Counted from the first letter of the stretch, positions 17,741 through 26,817 are shown. The stretch is DNA of 64,000 nt from Cytophagales bacterium (GCA_020402945.1 JADBYQ010000013.1:1-64000), one strand, 5' to 3'. The notes: generated by a model not told the origin, from the sequence alone. Numbers and translations: made by a program.

Positions 17741-20700
17741 ATGCTACAAGACTACCTTAGAAAAATAGCCGATACCACCGCACAGGGCGATGCCCGCGAA
17801 GAAAGCTATTACTCAAACCTTTCTTCGTTTGTTGAAACTTTTGCTGAAAGCATTGGCCGTAAGAAAATTCAAATCACAACGCTGCCAAAGAAAACCGAAG
17901 CGGGTAACCCCGACTTTCGAATTTGGGACGGCCAACAAAGCATTGTAGGCTACATAGAAGCAAAAAAACCAGGCGAGAATTTAGATGTCATCGAAAACTC
18001 CGAACAGCTTAAACGCTACAGAGGAGTATTTCCTAATCTTATCTTAACCGATTTCTACGAATTCAGGCTTTTCAGAAATGGCCAGCTTATCGACAAAGTT
18101 TCCATTGGTCGGCCTTTCATTGCCAAGCGATTAAAAACAGTTCCTCCTGTTGAAAATGAAGAGAAGTTTCTTGCTCTCCTTAACAAATACTTTTCTTTTA
18201 CCCTACCCAAAGTTTTTACTGCCGAATCACTTGCAGCTGAACTGGCCAAGCGTACTCGCTTTTTACGCGATGAAGTTGTAACTATCGAACTGGAAGAAGA
18301 ACAAAAAGGCAAAGGGCCGCTCTATGGATTTTATACCGCCTTCAAAAGATATTTGATTGCTGATTTAAAGGAAGATGGCTTTGCCGACATCTACAGCCAA
18401 ACAATTACCTATGGTTTGTTTGCTGCACGTACCCGTGCGAATGGGAAATTCAATCGAAAATTAGCTTTTGAATTGATCCCTCAAACCATTGGCATTTTGC
18501 GCGATGTGTTTCAATTCATTTCGCTTGGCAAAAAATTGCCCATCGCAATGGAGGTGATTATCGATGACATTGCCGAAGTTTTGCAAGCGGCTGATGTAAG
18601 CAGCATTTTGCACGAGTACTATAGAAAAGGCAAGGGCGAAGACCCCATTGTTCACTTCTACGAAACATTTCTAAACATCTACGACCCTGCTACACGCGAG
18701 AAGCGCGGAGTCTATTATACGCCCGAGCCGGTAGTAAAATACATTGTTCGTGCCATCCACGACTTGTTGAAAACTCATTTTGATTTGCAAGATGGGCTGG
18801 CCAGCAAAGAAGTAACCTTGCTCGACCCCGCTGGCGGAACTCTTACTTTCCCAGCCGAAGCCATCAAACTGGCAGTGAAAGAGTTTACCGAAAAATATGG
18901 CGAAGGTGGCCTCAACCAGTTTTTTCAAAACCACATACTCAAACACTACTTTGCTTTTGAATTGATGATGGCACCTTATGCCATTGGGCATATTAAAATT
19001 GCCTTTTTGCTGGAAGAGCTGGGTTACAAAATGAAGGACGATGACCGCTTCAATTTGTTTCTTACCAATACGCTGGACATGGAAGATTTAGCCCAGACCG
19101 AAATACCCGGCTTGGAAAGTTTGAGTGACGAAAGCCATAAGGCAGGCAAGGTAAAACGACATGATCCAATTTTGGTGATTCTTGGCAACCCGCCCTATTC
19201 TGCCAACTCAGCCAACTACAATGAGTGGACTGAGAAATTATTAAAAGAAGACTTGGATGGAGCCACCTCTTATTACAAAGTTGATGGGCAACCATTAGGT
19301 GAACGCAATTCAAAGTTATTACAAGATGATTATGTGAAATTCCTCCGTTTCTCTCAATGGAAAATCCAGAAAGCAGGGCAGGGCATTGTGGGCATGATTA
19401 CCAATCATAGTTATTTGGATAATCCCACGTTTCGTGGAATGCGGCAAAGCTTAATGAACACCTTCAATGAGATTTACGTCATTGATTTGCACGGTAACAG
19501 TCAAAAAGGAGAAATTAATCCAGCTGGTGGTATAGATGAAAATGTTTTTGATATTAGGCAGGGAACAGCAATTGTTGTTTTAGTTAAGAGATTTAAATTA
19601 TCTCAAACTAAGGTTTTACACCAAGATATATTTGGTAAGCGTAGTGAGAAGTATGAATGGTTGGAAAAAGCCAAGTTTAAACCACAAAGCTATTCTCGGA
19701 TCAAGCCAATGAAACCTTGGTACATGCTTAAGCCTTTTGAGATTACCAAAATAAAATATTACGAAGGCTGGCCATCAATTGTTGATGTCTTTCCGATTAA
19801 TTCAACAGGAATAAAAACCCATCGGGATGACTTTGTAATCTCATTTAAAGCAAGTGAACTTGAGGGAAGGCTAAGGCAGTTTACAAATCTAAAATTTCAC
19901 GAGGATTTTCTATCCGAAGCATATAATTTAAAGAACAGCTCAACATGGAATATTTCTAAAACTCGAGACAAGATTCAGAGCGACAAACACATCTTTGAAA
20001 AATTCAATCAAATTAGTTTTCGCCCATTTGACATTAGAACGATTGTTTATTCAGACGAGTTGATTGATAGGCCTAGGAGAGACGTCATGAGCCATATGCT
20101 TAAGGAAAATTTGGGCATTGTTTGTTCGCGACAAGCTCAAGATGGGTTTAAACACATTTTTATTTCGGAATATTTAGCTGATGTAAATCTTACCGGAAAT
20201 GCAGGTCGGTACGGTAGCGGTAATCTCTTTCCCCTTTACCTTTATAAACCCACCGAGCCCAAACGCAAGACTCAAACCATGATGCTCTTCGAGCCAGAAG
20301 AGAGTTATGGCAAAGATGGCCGCAAGCCCAACATCAGCAAAGAGGTTTTAGAAAAGCTGGAGAAAGCTTACAAAAAGAAGTTTAACCCCTCACCCCTTCC
20401 CCTCTCCCGAGGGAGAGGGGCGTCCACAGGACGGGGTGAGGGATTTACACCCGAGAACACTCTCCATTATTGCTACGCCATCCTTTACAGCAACACCTAT
20501 CGTGAGAAGTATGCGGAGTTTTTAAAGATAGATTTCCCGCGCATACCATTTACATCGGATTTCAAATTGTTTTTGCAACTGGCAGAGTTAGGCGAGCAAC
20601 TTACCGAACTGCATTTGCTGAAAAGCAAAGCATTGAACAAACCGATAGCCAAATACAAAGGCAAAGGAGATGATCGCATAGAAAAACCCAAGTTTGATGA

Positions 20701-20941
20701 AGAAAGGCAAATGGTATTCATCAACGAGAAGAATTATTTTGAGGGTGTTTCCCCAGAAGTGTGGAACTACCACATAGGAGGCTACCAGGTGATGGAAAAA
20801 TACTTGAAAGACCGTAAAGGCCGCCTGATGGAAGACCCTGGTCACTATTGCAAAATGGCAACGGCCATTTCGGAGACTATTTTAGAACAGAAGAAAATTG
20901 ACAAACTGTTTGTAGACGTAGAGAAAAAAATAATTGACTAA
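17741..20941 (+). CDS. Type ISP-like/IIG restriction-modification enzyme (nuclease + N6-adenine methyltransferase)
   Basis: A single-chain enzyme that both modifies and cuts DNA, acting in defence. N-terminal PD-(D/E)xK nuclease: Asp58 in NPDFRIWD and Glu73-x-Lys75 in YIEAKKPG. A helical coupler follows, then the methyltransferase with SAM motif DPAGGTLTF near residue 362 and catalytic NPPY at 483-486. The remaining roughly 500 residues hold the target-recognition part. Full type ISP enzymes also carry a helicase and exceed 1500 residues; this one (1066) lacks it. Residues about 882-902 are a translated GC-rich palindrome that interrupts KKF/TPENTLHYCYAILYS. The gene starts after a TATCTTGC box and its stop overlaps the next ATG. 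Recognition sequence unknown. Confidence 0.88.
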   Translation: MLQDYLRKIADTTAQGDAREESYYSNLSSFVETFAESIGRKKIQITTLPKKTEAGNPDFRIWDGQQSIVGYIEAKKPGENLDVIENSEQLKRYRGVFPNLILTDFYEFRLFRNGQLIDKVSIGRPFIAKRLKTVPPVENEEKFLALLNKYFSFTLPKVFTAESLAAELAKRTRFLRDEVVTIELEEEQKGKGPLYGFYTAFKRYLIADLKEDGFADIYSQTITYGLFAARTRANGKFNRKLAFELIPQTIGILRDVFQFISLGKKLPIAMEVIIDDIAEVLQAADVSSILHEYYRKGKGEDPIVHFYETFLNIYDPATREKRGVYYTPEPVVKYIVRAIHDLLKTHFDLQDGLASKEVTLLDPAGGTLTFPAEAIKLAVKEFTEKYGEGGLNQFFQNHILKHYFAFELMMAPYAIGHIKIAFLLEELGYKMKDDDRFNLFLTNTLDMEDLAQTEIPGLESLSDESHKAGKVKRHDPILVILGNPPYSANSANYNEWTEKLLKEDLDGATSYYKVDGQPLGERNSKLLQDDYVKFLRFSQWKIQKAGQGIVGMITNHSYLDNPTFRGMRQSLMNTFNEIYVIDLHGNSQKGEINPAGGIDENVFDIRQGTAIVVLVKRFKLSQTKVLHQDIFGKRSEKYEWLEKAKFKPQSYSRIKPMKPWYMLKPFEITKIKYYEGWPSIVDVFPINSTGIKTHRDDFVISFKASELEGRLRQFTNLKFHEDFLSEAYNLKNSSTWNISKTRDKIQSDKHIFEKFNQISFRPFDIRTIVYSDELIDRPRRDVMSHMLKENLGIVCSRQAQDGFKHIFISEYLADVNLTGNAGRYGSGNLFPLYLYKPTEPKRKTQTMMLFEPEESYGKDGRKPNISKEVLEKLEKAYKKKFNPSPLPLSRGRGASTGRGEGFTPENTLHYCYAILYSNTYREKYAEFLKIDFPRIPFTSDFKLFLQLAELGEQLTELHLLKSKALNKPIAKYKGKGDDRIEKPKFDEERQMVFINEKNYFEGVSPEVWNYHIGGYQVMEKYLKDRKGRLMEDPGHYCKMATAISETILEQKKIDKLFVDVEKKIID
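20381..20447. repeat. 63-bp palindromic element inserted in frame in the restriction-modification gene, with TTTA duplication
   Basis: Inner stem CCCCTCTCCC/GGGAGAGGGG (20399-20408 with 20411-20420) and outer stem CCCTCACCCC/GGGGTGAGGG (20387-20396 with 20433-20442) are both perfect. TTTA occurs at 20381-20384 and 20444-20447, exactly 63 bases apart. Excising one unit restores KKFTPENTLHY with no frame change. The base composition (over 65% G+C) is unlike the host gene. Confidence 0.8.
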
Positions 20942-21537
20942 TGGGATTGACTATTCATTACAACGGCCATCTCCGTACCAAAGTATCGCTACCGGCATTG
21001 GTAGAAGAGGTAAAAGATATTGCAAAAATTCATCAATGGCCTTTTGAGATATATGAAACCGAATTTCCACTCCACAGATTCAACAGAAAAAAGCATTCTA
21101 ACCTACTCTATGGAATATGCTTTACCCCACCAGAATGCGAAAAAGTGAGCCTTTGCTTTTTATCGAATGGTCAGTTAGTTGGTTTTTGGTCGTGGCAACT
21201 ATTTGTCAAAACGTTAGGTAAAGACAAGGGATTCCTAGAAGGCGGTGCATCCGTTAAAACCCAGTATGCAGGCGAGGTAATACATAAAACATTGATTCAT
21301 TTGTTGGATTACCTCAGCAAAAAGTACTTTCGCAGCTTTACGATGGCGGATGAAGGAAAATATTGGGAAACACGCGATGAAAAACTACTCCAAAAAAAAT
21401 TTTCAACTCTTACTGGATTATTGAAAACTCTTTCGGGTATTATCGAAACAACCCCCATCAATCCAAAGGAACCTTTCGAAAAATATTTTGAGGGGATATT
21501 GAAGGAAGTTCATGCTCAAAATAAACTAAGCAAATAG
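20941..21537 (+). CDS. Hypothetical protein coupled to the restriction-modification gene
   Basis: A 198-residue soluble protein beginning GLTIHYNGHLRTKVSLPALVEEVKDIAK. I recall proteins with this MGLTIHYxG start and an FEIYETEFP-like segment annotated as hypothetical in many bacteria; no function is established. No catalytic motif, signal or membrane helix is visible. Its ATG overlaps the TAA of the restriction enzyme (TAATG) and it ends 3 bases before the transporter gene. It may be an accessory of the restriction system or just a passenger; this is inference from position only. Confidence 0.75.
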   Translation: MGLTIHYNGHLRTKVSLPALVEEVKDIAKIHQWPFEIYETEFPLHRFNRKKHSNLLYGICFTPPECEKVSLCFLSNGQLVGFWSWQLFVKTLGKDKGFLEGGASVKTQYAGEVIHKTLIHLLDYLSKKYFRSFTMADEGKYWETRDEKLLQKKFSTLTGLLKTLSGIIETTPINPKEPFEKYFEGILKEVHAQNKLSK

Positions 21538-21540
21538 CAA

Positions 21541-22935
21541 ATGAAATCAATTAAGCCTCAAAAAAGCCGCCTCACCCTCTACATCATCATCGCCTTAGTA
21601 ATTGGTATTGGTCTGGGTTTCTTATTGAATAAAAACTATGTAGCGGACGAGAATAAAAAATTGGAATCCCTTGAGGTCAGCTTTCAGCAAGTGCAACACC
21701 AACTGTCGCAATCAAACGACAGCATTGCTTCTGTAAAATTGGAGCAACAAAAAAAATTCATTATCAAAGAACGTAGCGCAGTTATCTCTACTCGCGATAA
21801 AAAAGTGGAGCCTTTTTCTATTCTCGCAGATATCTTCCTTCGCTTAATTAAAATGATTGTTGCTCCGCTTGTGTTTACAACTTTGGTTGTGGGTGTGGCC
21901 AAGTTAGGAGATATCAATTCGGTTGGCCGTATTGGTGGCAAAACGCTGTTATGGTTTATTGGCGCATCGCTGACGAGTCTGTTGCTCGGGATGATCTTGG
22001 TTAATATTTTCAAACCTGGTATCGCGATGAATTTACCGTTGCCCGATGCCGGTACCGATATAGGACTCGCTCACAACAGTCTTTCATTGAAGGATTTCTT
22101 GTACCATGTTTTTCCAGCCAGTGTGATTGATGCGATGGCCAAAAATGAAATTCTCCAAATCGTGGTGTTCTCTCTTTTCTTTGGCGTAGCTACTGCGGCT
22201 ATTGGCGAACAAGGAAAAATCGTAATCAAAGCAATGGATGCGATCGCTCATGTCATTCTTAAGGTAACCGGATACGTGATGAATTTCGCGCCCGTGGCAG
22301 TCTTCGGAGCTATGACGGCCATCATCGCCAAACAAGGGCTAGGCATTTTAAAAACCTATTCTATTTTCATTACTGAATTTTATTCGGGTCTGTTGATTTT
22401 GTGGATTGTGTTAGCGTTGGCAGGATCTGTGATTATCGGAAAGCGCGTAATCGAACTACTTCGGAAAATGAAAGAGCCGATTTTGTTGGCTTTTAGCACA
22501 AGCAGTAGCGAAGCGGCTTTTCCAAAAACGATGGAGTTGCTCCAAAAATTTGGATGCAAAGACAAAATCGTGAGCTTCGTATTGCCGCTTGGTTATTCTT
22601 TCAACTTAGATGGCAGCATGATGTACATGACGTTCGCTTCGCTATTTATTGCACAATCCTATGGAATTGATTTACCACTTTCCACCCAGATAAGCATGTT
22701 ATTGGTATTGATGTTGACCAGTAAAGGTATTGCAGGAGTGCCGCGCGCTTCGTTGGTTGTCATAGCCGGAACCCTTGCCACATTCAATATTCCCGAGGCC
22801 GGGCTTGCCTTACTTTTGGGCATCGATCCGCTGCTTGATATGGGTCGCAGTGCCACCAATGTAGTTGGCAACAGCATCGCCACAGCCGTGGTAAGTAAGT
22901 GGGAAAATTCACTAGGGGAGGCTGAAAAACCATAG
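21541..22935 (+). CDS. Dicarboxylate/amino acid:cation symporter (DAACS, GltP/GltT type)
   Basis: Sodium- or proton-coupled uptake of glutamate, aspartate or C4-dicarboxylates across the inner membrane. Family landmarks: first hairpin SSSEAAFPKTMELL, the Na+-site motif FNLDGSMMYM (NMDGT in archetypes), second hairpin SKGIAGVPRAS, and DMGRSATNVVGNSIA in the last helix, where Asp and Arg in related carriers contact the substrate (the usual final Asp of NxxGD is Asn here). After the first helix there is an unusually long polar coiled segment (residues about 35-80, ENKKLESLEVSFQQVQHQL) before the conserved core, common in Bacteroidota members. 464 residues. Substrate not determinable. Confidence 0.93.
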   Translation: MKSIKPQKSRLTLYIIIALVIGIGLGFLLNKNYVADENKKLESLEVSFQQVQHQLSQSNDSIASVKLEQQKKFIIKERSAVISTRDKKVEPFSILADIFLRLIKMIVAPLVFTTLVVGVAKLGDINSVGRIGGKTLLWFIGASLTSLLLGMILVNIFKPGIAMNLPLPDAGTDIGLAHNSLSLKDFLYHVFPASVIDAMAKNEILQIVVFSLFFGVATAAIGEQGKIVIKAMDAIAHVILKVTGYVMNFAPVAVFGAMTAIIAKQGLGILKTYSIFITEFYSGLLILWIVLALAGSVIIGKRVIELLRKMKEPILLAFSTSSSEAAFPKTMELLQKFGCKDKIVSFVLPLGYSFNLDGSMMYMTFASLFIAQSYGIDLPLSTQISMLLVLMLTSKGIAGVPRASLVVIAGTLATFNIPEAGLALLLGIDPLLDMGRSATNVVGNSIATAVVSKWENSLGEAEKP

Positions 22936-22966
22936 TAACATACTGATTATCAAAATACTTTGCAGA

Positions 22967-22985
22967 TTGGGAATTAAATTCCCAA
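22967..22985. promoter_or_regulatory. 19-bp perfect palindrome before the DUF4143 ATPase gene
   Basis: TTGGGAATT-A-AATTCCCAA lies 9 bases upstream of the ATG, where an operator or a 5' hairpin covering the ribosome-binding region would lie. Confidence 0.5.
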
Positions 22986-22994
22986 ATTGCAAGA

Positions 22995-24146
22995 ATGATT
23001 GATAGACAAGCAACTCGTTTGCTGAAAGAGATTACAGCTTCCTTTAAAGCTATAGCCATCATCGGGCCTCGTCAGAGTGGAAAAACCACGCTGACAAAAT
23101 CATTCTTTCCGGACAAGCCATACATCACGCTTGAAAATCCGACCGACCGAAATCTAGCATTGGCCGATCCCGTGAGGTTTTTAGCTTCCTTCCAGCAAGG
23201 CGCAGTATTAGACGAAGTACAAAAAGCACCCGAGTTGTTTTCTTACCTGCAGGGCATTTTAGATTCTAGTGATGAGAAAGGAAAATTTGTGCTTACGGGC
23301 TCTAATAATTTTTTATTGCTGGAATCTATTTCTCAGTCGCTAGCCGGAAGGGTTGGCTATTTGGATTTACTGCCGTTCTCCATCCACGAAAGCGGAATTT
23401 GTCCTCAGCCCCCCACTACATTGGAAGAGCATATTTTCTTGGGTGGCTATCCTTCCTTAGTACATGATCGAATAAACCCTGAGACTTGGTTTGCGAGTTA
23501 CGTGCGCACGTATGTAGAGCGCGATGTAAGATTGGTAAAAAATATTTCTGATCTAACTACCTTTCAACGATTTCTATTTTTATGTGCAGGACGCATTGGG
23601 CAGCAAATTAATTTAACCAACCTTGCTAACGAAACAGGTGTTGACCACAAAACCATTCAATCGTGGCTTGGAGTTTTGCAAGCAAGTTACATCGTGTATA
23701 CACTTCCGCCTTACTACAAAAACTTCAACAAGCGATTGACCAAAACATCTAAACTATATTTTTATGATACGGGGTTGGCATGCTACCTGTTAGGAATTAA
23801 AAATGCCAATGAACTTACCAACCATGGCTACAGAGGGCCGTTGTTTGAAAATTTTATCATAACTGAATTGTTAAAGAATCGCTACAATAAAGGCCAGCGC
23901 AGCAACTTATTTTATTGGCGTGACAGCAGCGGCAACGAGGTAGACATTCTGATTGATAACGGAAGCACCCAAATTCCGGTAGAAATAAAATCGGCAGCCA
24001 CACTCAATTTGGATTTTTTCAAGGGCTTGAATTATTGGGAGAAATTAACGGGGCATATGGGAGGAAAATTGGTGTATTCGGGAGACGAAGGGAAGAACTA
24101 TAAAGAATTTACTGTTCACCATTGGAAAGGCGTTGGTAATCTGTAA
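22995..24146 (+). CDS. AAA+ ATPase with C-terminal DUF4143 domain
   Basis: Walker A GPRQSGKTT (residues about 20-28), Walker B with AVLDEVQKAPELF, sensor segment KFVLTGSNNFLLLESISQSLAGRVG, then a winged-helix-like linker and DUF4143, ending in a PD-(D/E)xK-like region: FYWRDSSGNEVDILIDNG then PVEIKSA. These 380-residue proteins are abundant and scattered in bacteria and archaea and behave like selfish or defence-related genes, but no activity is proven. It is a single gene with a perfect palindrome at its start, suggesting local regulation. The presence of D-x(n)-ExK in the C-terminal part hints at nuclease ancestry. Confidence 0.9.
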   Translation: MIDRQATRLLKEITASFKAIAIIGPRQSGKTTLTKSFFPDKPYITLENPTDRNLALADPVRFLASFQQGAVLDEVQKAPELFSYLQGILDSSDEKGKFVLTGSNNFLLLESISQSLAGRVGYLDLLPFSIHESGICPQPPTTLEEHIFLGGYPSLVHDRINPETWFASYVRTYVERDVRLVKNISDLTTFQRFLFLCAGRIGQQINLTNLANETGVDHKTIQSWLGVLQASYIVYTLPPYYKNFNKRLTKTSKLYFYDTGLACYLLGIKNANELTNHGYRGPLFENFIITELLKNRYNKGQRSNLFYWRDSSGNEVDILIDNGSTQIPVEIKSAATLNLDFFKGLNYWEKLTGHMGGKLVYSGDEGKNYKEFTVHHWKGVGNL

Positions 24147-24205
24147 AATCGAGTGGGGTAACTCCATCTAATTTTAGTCCAAAAGTTTTTCGTTATTTGC
24201 CGACT

Positions 24206-24213
24206 TATATTTG
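24206..24213 (+). promoter_or_regulatory. -7 box TATATTTG for the FKBP gene
   Basis: Exact TAnnTTTG match 11 bases before the ATG, implying a very short leader. Confidence 0.5.
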
Positions 24214-24223
24214 AAGAAACCCA

Positions 24224-24976
24224 ATGAAAAATTTCGTATTAACTTCTATTCTGATTGTTGTCAACTCGATCGCGTTTGCGCAATCCAAAAAAGAACTTCA
24301 AAGTCAAGTACTTCAATTAACAGAAGAATCAAAAAATCTAAAAAAGGAGGTTGAAGCTTTGAAAAATCCGACAATTCAGTTAGCCGATAAACATACTAAG
24401 GCAAGCTATGGATTAGGTGTATTGGTAGCATCCAACATCAAAGCCCAAGGTGGCGATTCACTTTCCTTGGACGTGATTGTAGCGGCCATCAAAGATGTTT
24501 TCAACAACAAGACGCTTTTAATACAGCAACAGGAATGTTCTAGCATTGTGCAACAATATATGCAAGAGGCCTCCAAGCTAAAATCGATGAAAGCGCGCGA
24601 GGAAGGCCAACGTTTTCTTCTTGAGAACAAGACAAAGCCAGGCGTGACTACCACAGCCAGCGGGTTGCAATATCAAGTAATAACCGTGGGCAAGGGAAAA
24701 ACACCGACCCCTAACGACAAAGTGACCGTGCACTATACAGGAAAGTTATTGGACGGTACGGAGTTTGACAGTTCGGTGAGGCGTGGCAGCCCAGCTACGT
24801 TTGGGGTCACTCAAGTTATTGCCGGTTGGACAGAAGCATTACAGCTCATGCGCGAGGGAGACAAGTGGGTTTTATTCATTCCCGAAAATCTAGGTTATGG
24901 AGATCGTGGGGCTGGGAGCCAAATCCCTCCTTATGCAACACTTGTTTTTGAGATAGAGCTAATCAAAATCAATTGA
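24224..24976 (+). CDS. FKBP-type peptidyl-prolyl cis-trans isomerase, exported
   Basis: Catalyses Xaa-Pro isomerisation and probably acts as a periplasmic chaperone. Signal peptide about residues 1-19 (ends AFAQ). A coiled-coil (KELQSQVLQLTEESKNLKKE) is followed by an FKBP_N helical domain (KASYGLGVLVASNIKAQG) and the C-terminal FKBP domain (residues about 150-250) with VTVHYTGKLLDGTEFDSS, VIAGWTEALQLMREGDKW and IPPYATLVFEIELI. Organised like FkpA/Mip. The coiled coil before FKBP_N suggests a dimer. Own promoter; no clear operon partner. Confidence 0.94.
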   Translation: MKNFVLTSILIVVNSIAFAQSKKELQSQVLQLTEESKNLKKEVEALKNPTIQLADKHTKASYGLGVLVASNIKAQGGDSLSLDVIVAAIKDVFNNKTLLIQQQECSSIVQQYMQEASKLKSMKAREEGQRFLLENKTKPGVTTTASGLQYQVITVGKGKTPTPNDKVTVHYTGKLLDGTEFDSSVRRGSPATFGVTQVIAGWTEALQLMREGDKWVLFIPENLGYGDRGAGSQIPPYATLVFEIELIKIN

Positions 24977-25032
24977 TTGAGCCTATCCCGTTTTTCGGGC
25001 TGGAACCAGACTGGGTATTCTAAAATAGTATG

Positions 25033-25061
25033 TTGATGCGAACTTTATTTGGCTAATTTTG
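25033..25061 (+). promoter_or_regulatory. Promoter of the NifU-like gene (TTG-N18-TAATTTTG)
   Basis: The -33 TTG at 25033-25035 and -7 box at 25054-25061 match the Bacteroidota sigma-70 consensus. The upstream Met at 25049 lies inside it, so the true start is 25082. Confidence 0.6.
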
Positions 25062-25081
25062 TATGTTCAATAAATCGTTTT

Positions 25082-25657
25082 ATGCTAAAACCAGCGCCAA
25101 AAGCCATTCATATATACCTGGAGTCCAACCCCAATCCAAATTCACTCAAATTTGTGCTGAATGAGATGTTGGTACCCGAGGGGATGAGCTTTGATTTCCC
25201 AACTCCAAGTGCAGCAGAAAACGCTCCGCTGGCACAAGAGTTATTTATGTACCCCTTTGTGGATCGTGTTTTTTACGCCAGCAATTTTGTAACCGTTACC
25301 AAAAAAGAAGAAGTTGAATGGATTGAAATTCAGGAAACGTTGAAAAAACACATACAGGGTTTCTTGGAATCGGGTAAGCTCATTCTTGATATGAAAGCTC
25401 CCGCTGCTGAGGAGCAGGAGGAAACGGAAACGATTAAAAAAATCAAAACAATATTAGATGAATACATCCGTCCGGCAGTAGAACAAGACGGAGGAGCTAT
25501 CACATTTCATTCATTAAAAGACAAAAAAGTAACGGTAACACTTCAAGGATCTTGCAGTGGTTGCCCGTCATCCACGATCACATTAAAAGCCGGCATCGAA
25601 AATTTATTTAAAAAAATGATGCCAGAGGAAGTGGAAGAAGTGGAAGCCCTTGGCTAA
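25082..25657 (+). CDS. NifU-like iron-sulfur cluster scaffold/carrier (Nfu type)
   Basis: Carries Fe-S clusters to apo-proteins. Two domains: the N-terminal Nfu_N domain (residues about 7-95; YLESNPNPNSLKFVLN) and a C-terminal NifU domain containing the cluster-binding CxxC in GSCSGCPSSTITLKAGIE. An acidic linker joins them. The start is set at 25082 by the promoter and by homology (MLKPAPKAIHIYLES); 191 residues. The stop overlaps that of mnmD by 3 bases in a tail-to-tail arrangement. An isolated Fe-S gene: the cysteine desulfurase in this window is 37 kb away. Confidence 0.93.
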   Translation: MLKPAPKAIHIYLESNPNPNSLKFVLNEMLVPEGMSFDFPTPSAAENAPLAQELFMYPFVDRVFYASNFVTVTKKEEVEWIEIQETLKKHIQGFLESGKLILDMKAPAAEEQEETETIKKIKTILDEYIRPAVEQDGGAITFHSLKDKKVTVTLQGSCSGCPSSTITLKAGIENLFKKMMPEEVEEVEALG

Positions 25658-26334
25658 GGCTTTGTTGCTCGAATCATTTCTCGTTTTCCTGGCGGACCGG
25701 GTATTTTCTCCACCAAAAGCCCCAATGACACTAAGTCTCTTTTCAGCTGACCTTTTGCCGAATAGGTAACGAATACACCCTGCGGTTTCATTGCTCGTGC
25801 CATTTTAACGAGATTACTGCGCTGCCACATATCAGGTTGCTTGTCTGGCCCGAACGCATCAAAAAAAATCAAATCAAATTTTTCGTCACCAAAATCTGTT
25901 TCTTGTAGCTTTGAATCATTCTTAAGAAAATCAAAATACGGTGAAATTTTTTTTGGCTTTCTCCACTCGGCTTGGTGCAAGTTTTCAAAAACCGATTTTG
26001 CATTGTTTGTACCGATGATGGCAGGATAGTTAAGAAGTCGCACCATTTCCATCGCTAGTGGAAACGCCTCGATTGACTCGTATTCAATTTCAACACCCAC
26101 TTTTTCTGCAGCTAAAGCGGTAAGTAATGCATTGAGGCCGGTACCAAATCCTATTTCCAAAATGGACATAGTCTGTCGATTTGAAAGCCGCAGCCAATGA
26201 TGCAAACCTGCCTCAATAAAAACATGCTGTGATTCTTGAATGGCTCCGTGAACAGAATGATAGGTCTCTTGCAGCCCAATGTGAAACAACGAAGTTGAAC
26301 CGTCTTCAGTGTGAATGACGATGAGCTCGTCCAC
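25654..26334 (-). CDS. mnmD: tRNA 5-methylaminomethyl-2-thiouridine methyltransferase MnmD
   Basis: SAM-dependent final step of mnm5s2U34 formation in tRNA; corresponds to the MnmC2 half of E. coli MnmC as a separate protein. Motifs: SILEIGFGTGLNALLTALAAE (SAM binding), FDLIFFDAFGPDKQPDMWQ (catalytic-region DAF) and VFVTYSAKGQLKRDL. At 226 residues it is standard for MnmD. No fused FAD oxidase domain. It is one base past the ispF stop and likely co-transcribed with ispF and the M16 peptidase upstream. Confidence 0.93.
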   Translation of the reverse strand: MDELIVIHTEDGSTSLFHIGLQETYHSVHGAIQESQHVFIEAGLHHWLRLSNRQTMSILEIGFGTGLNALLTALAAEKVGVEIEYESIEAFPLAMEMVRLLNYPAIIGTNNAKSVFENLHQAEWRKPKKISPYFDFLKNDSKLQETDFGDEKFDLIFFDAFGPDKQPDMWQRSNLVKMARAMKPQGVFVTYSAKGQLKRDLVSLGLLVEKIPGPPGKREMIRATKP

Positions 26335-26335
26335 G

Positions 26336-26815
26336 TTACTCTTTCTTGATTAAAGCAACAGCCATCGCATTGATCCCTTCTTCACGCCCCACATACCCCA
26401 TGGTTTCATTCGTGGTGGCTTTGATGGATACACCTTCCTCCAAAATATTCATTAACGGAGCAAGGACTTTTTTCATCTGAGGTATATGCGGATTGATCTT
26501 TGGATTCTCCAAAATAATGGTGCAATCAACATTCTCAATTTGCCAACCTTGGTCAGCTAACATGCGTGTCACATCTTGCAAAAAGAATTTAGAATCCTTG
26601 CCACTCCATCTAGGGTCTTTGTTGGAATAGTGGAATCCAATATCGCGGAGGTTGGCGGCACCAAGCAATGCATCGCAAATAGCGTGGATCAATACATCGG
26701 CATCGGAGTGACCGAGTGCTCCCTTAGTTGATGGAACTACAATTCCCCCTAACCAAAAGTCACGCCCTTCTACCAATTGATGAACATCAAAACCAAGACC
26801 TACACGGAGCTTCAT
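26336..26815 (-). CDS. ispF: 2-C-methyl-D-erythritol 2,4-cyclodiphosphate synthase
   Basis: Fifth enzyme of the non-mevalonate isoprenoid pathway. Zinc ligands appear in GFDVHQL (Asp10, His12) and in the GHSDADVLIHAICDALLGA block; the C-terminal ATTNETMGYVGREEGI segment is diagnostic. 159 residues, standard. It lies 2 bases after the M16 peptidase stop and directly before mnmD, so the three form a tight operon. Confidence 0.97.
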   Translation of the reverse strand: MKLRVGLGFDVHQLVEGRDFWLGGIVVPSTKGALGHSDADVLIHAICDALLGAANLRDIGFHYSNKDPRWSGKDSKFFLQDVTRMLADQGWQIENVDCTIILENPKINPHIPQMKKVLAPLMNILEEGVSIKATTNETMGYVGREEGINAMAVALIKKE

Positions 26816-26817
26816 CG

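Noticed and set aside
17741-21537. A larger defence island around the restriction-modification gene
   Set aside because: Neighbours are aroC and a glutamate-type transporter; only the coupled hypothetical gene could belong to the system.
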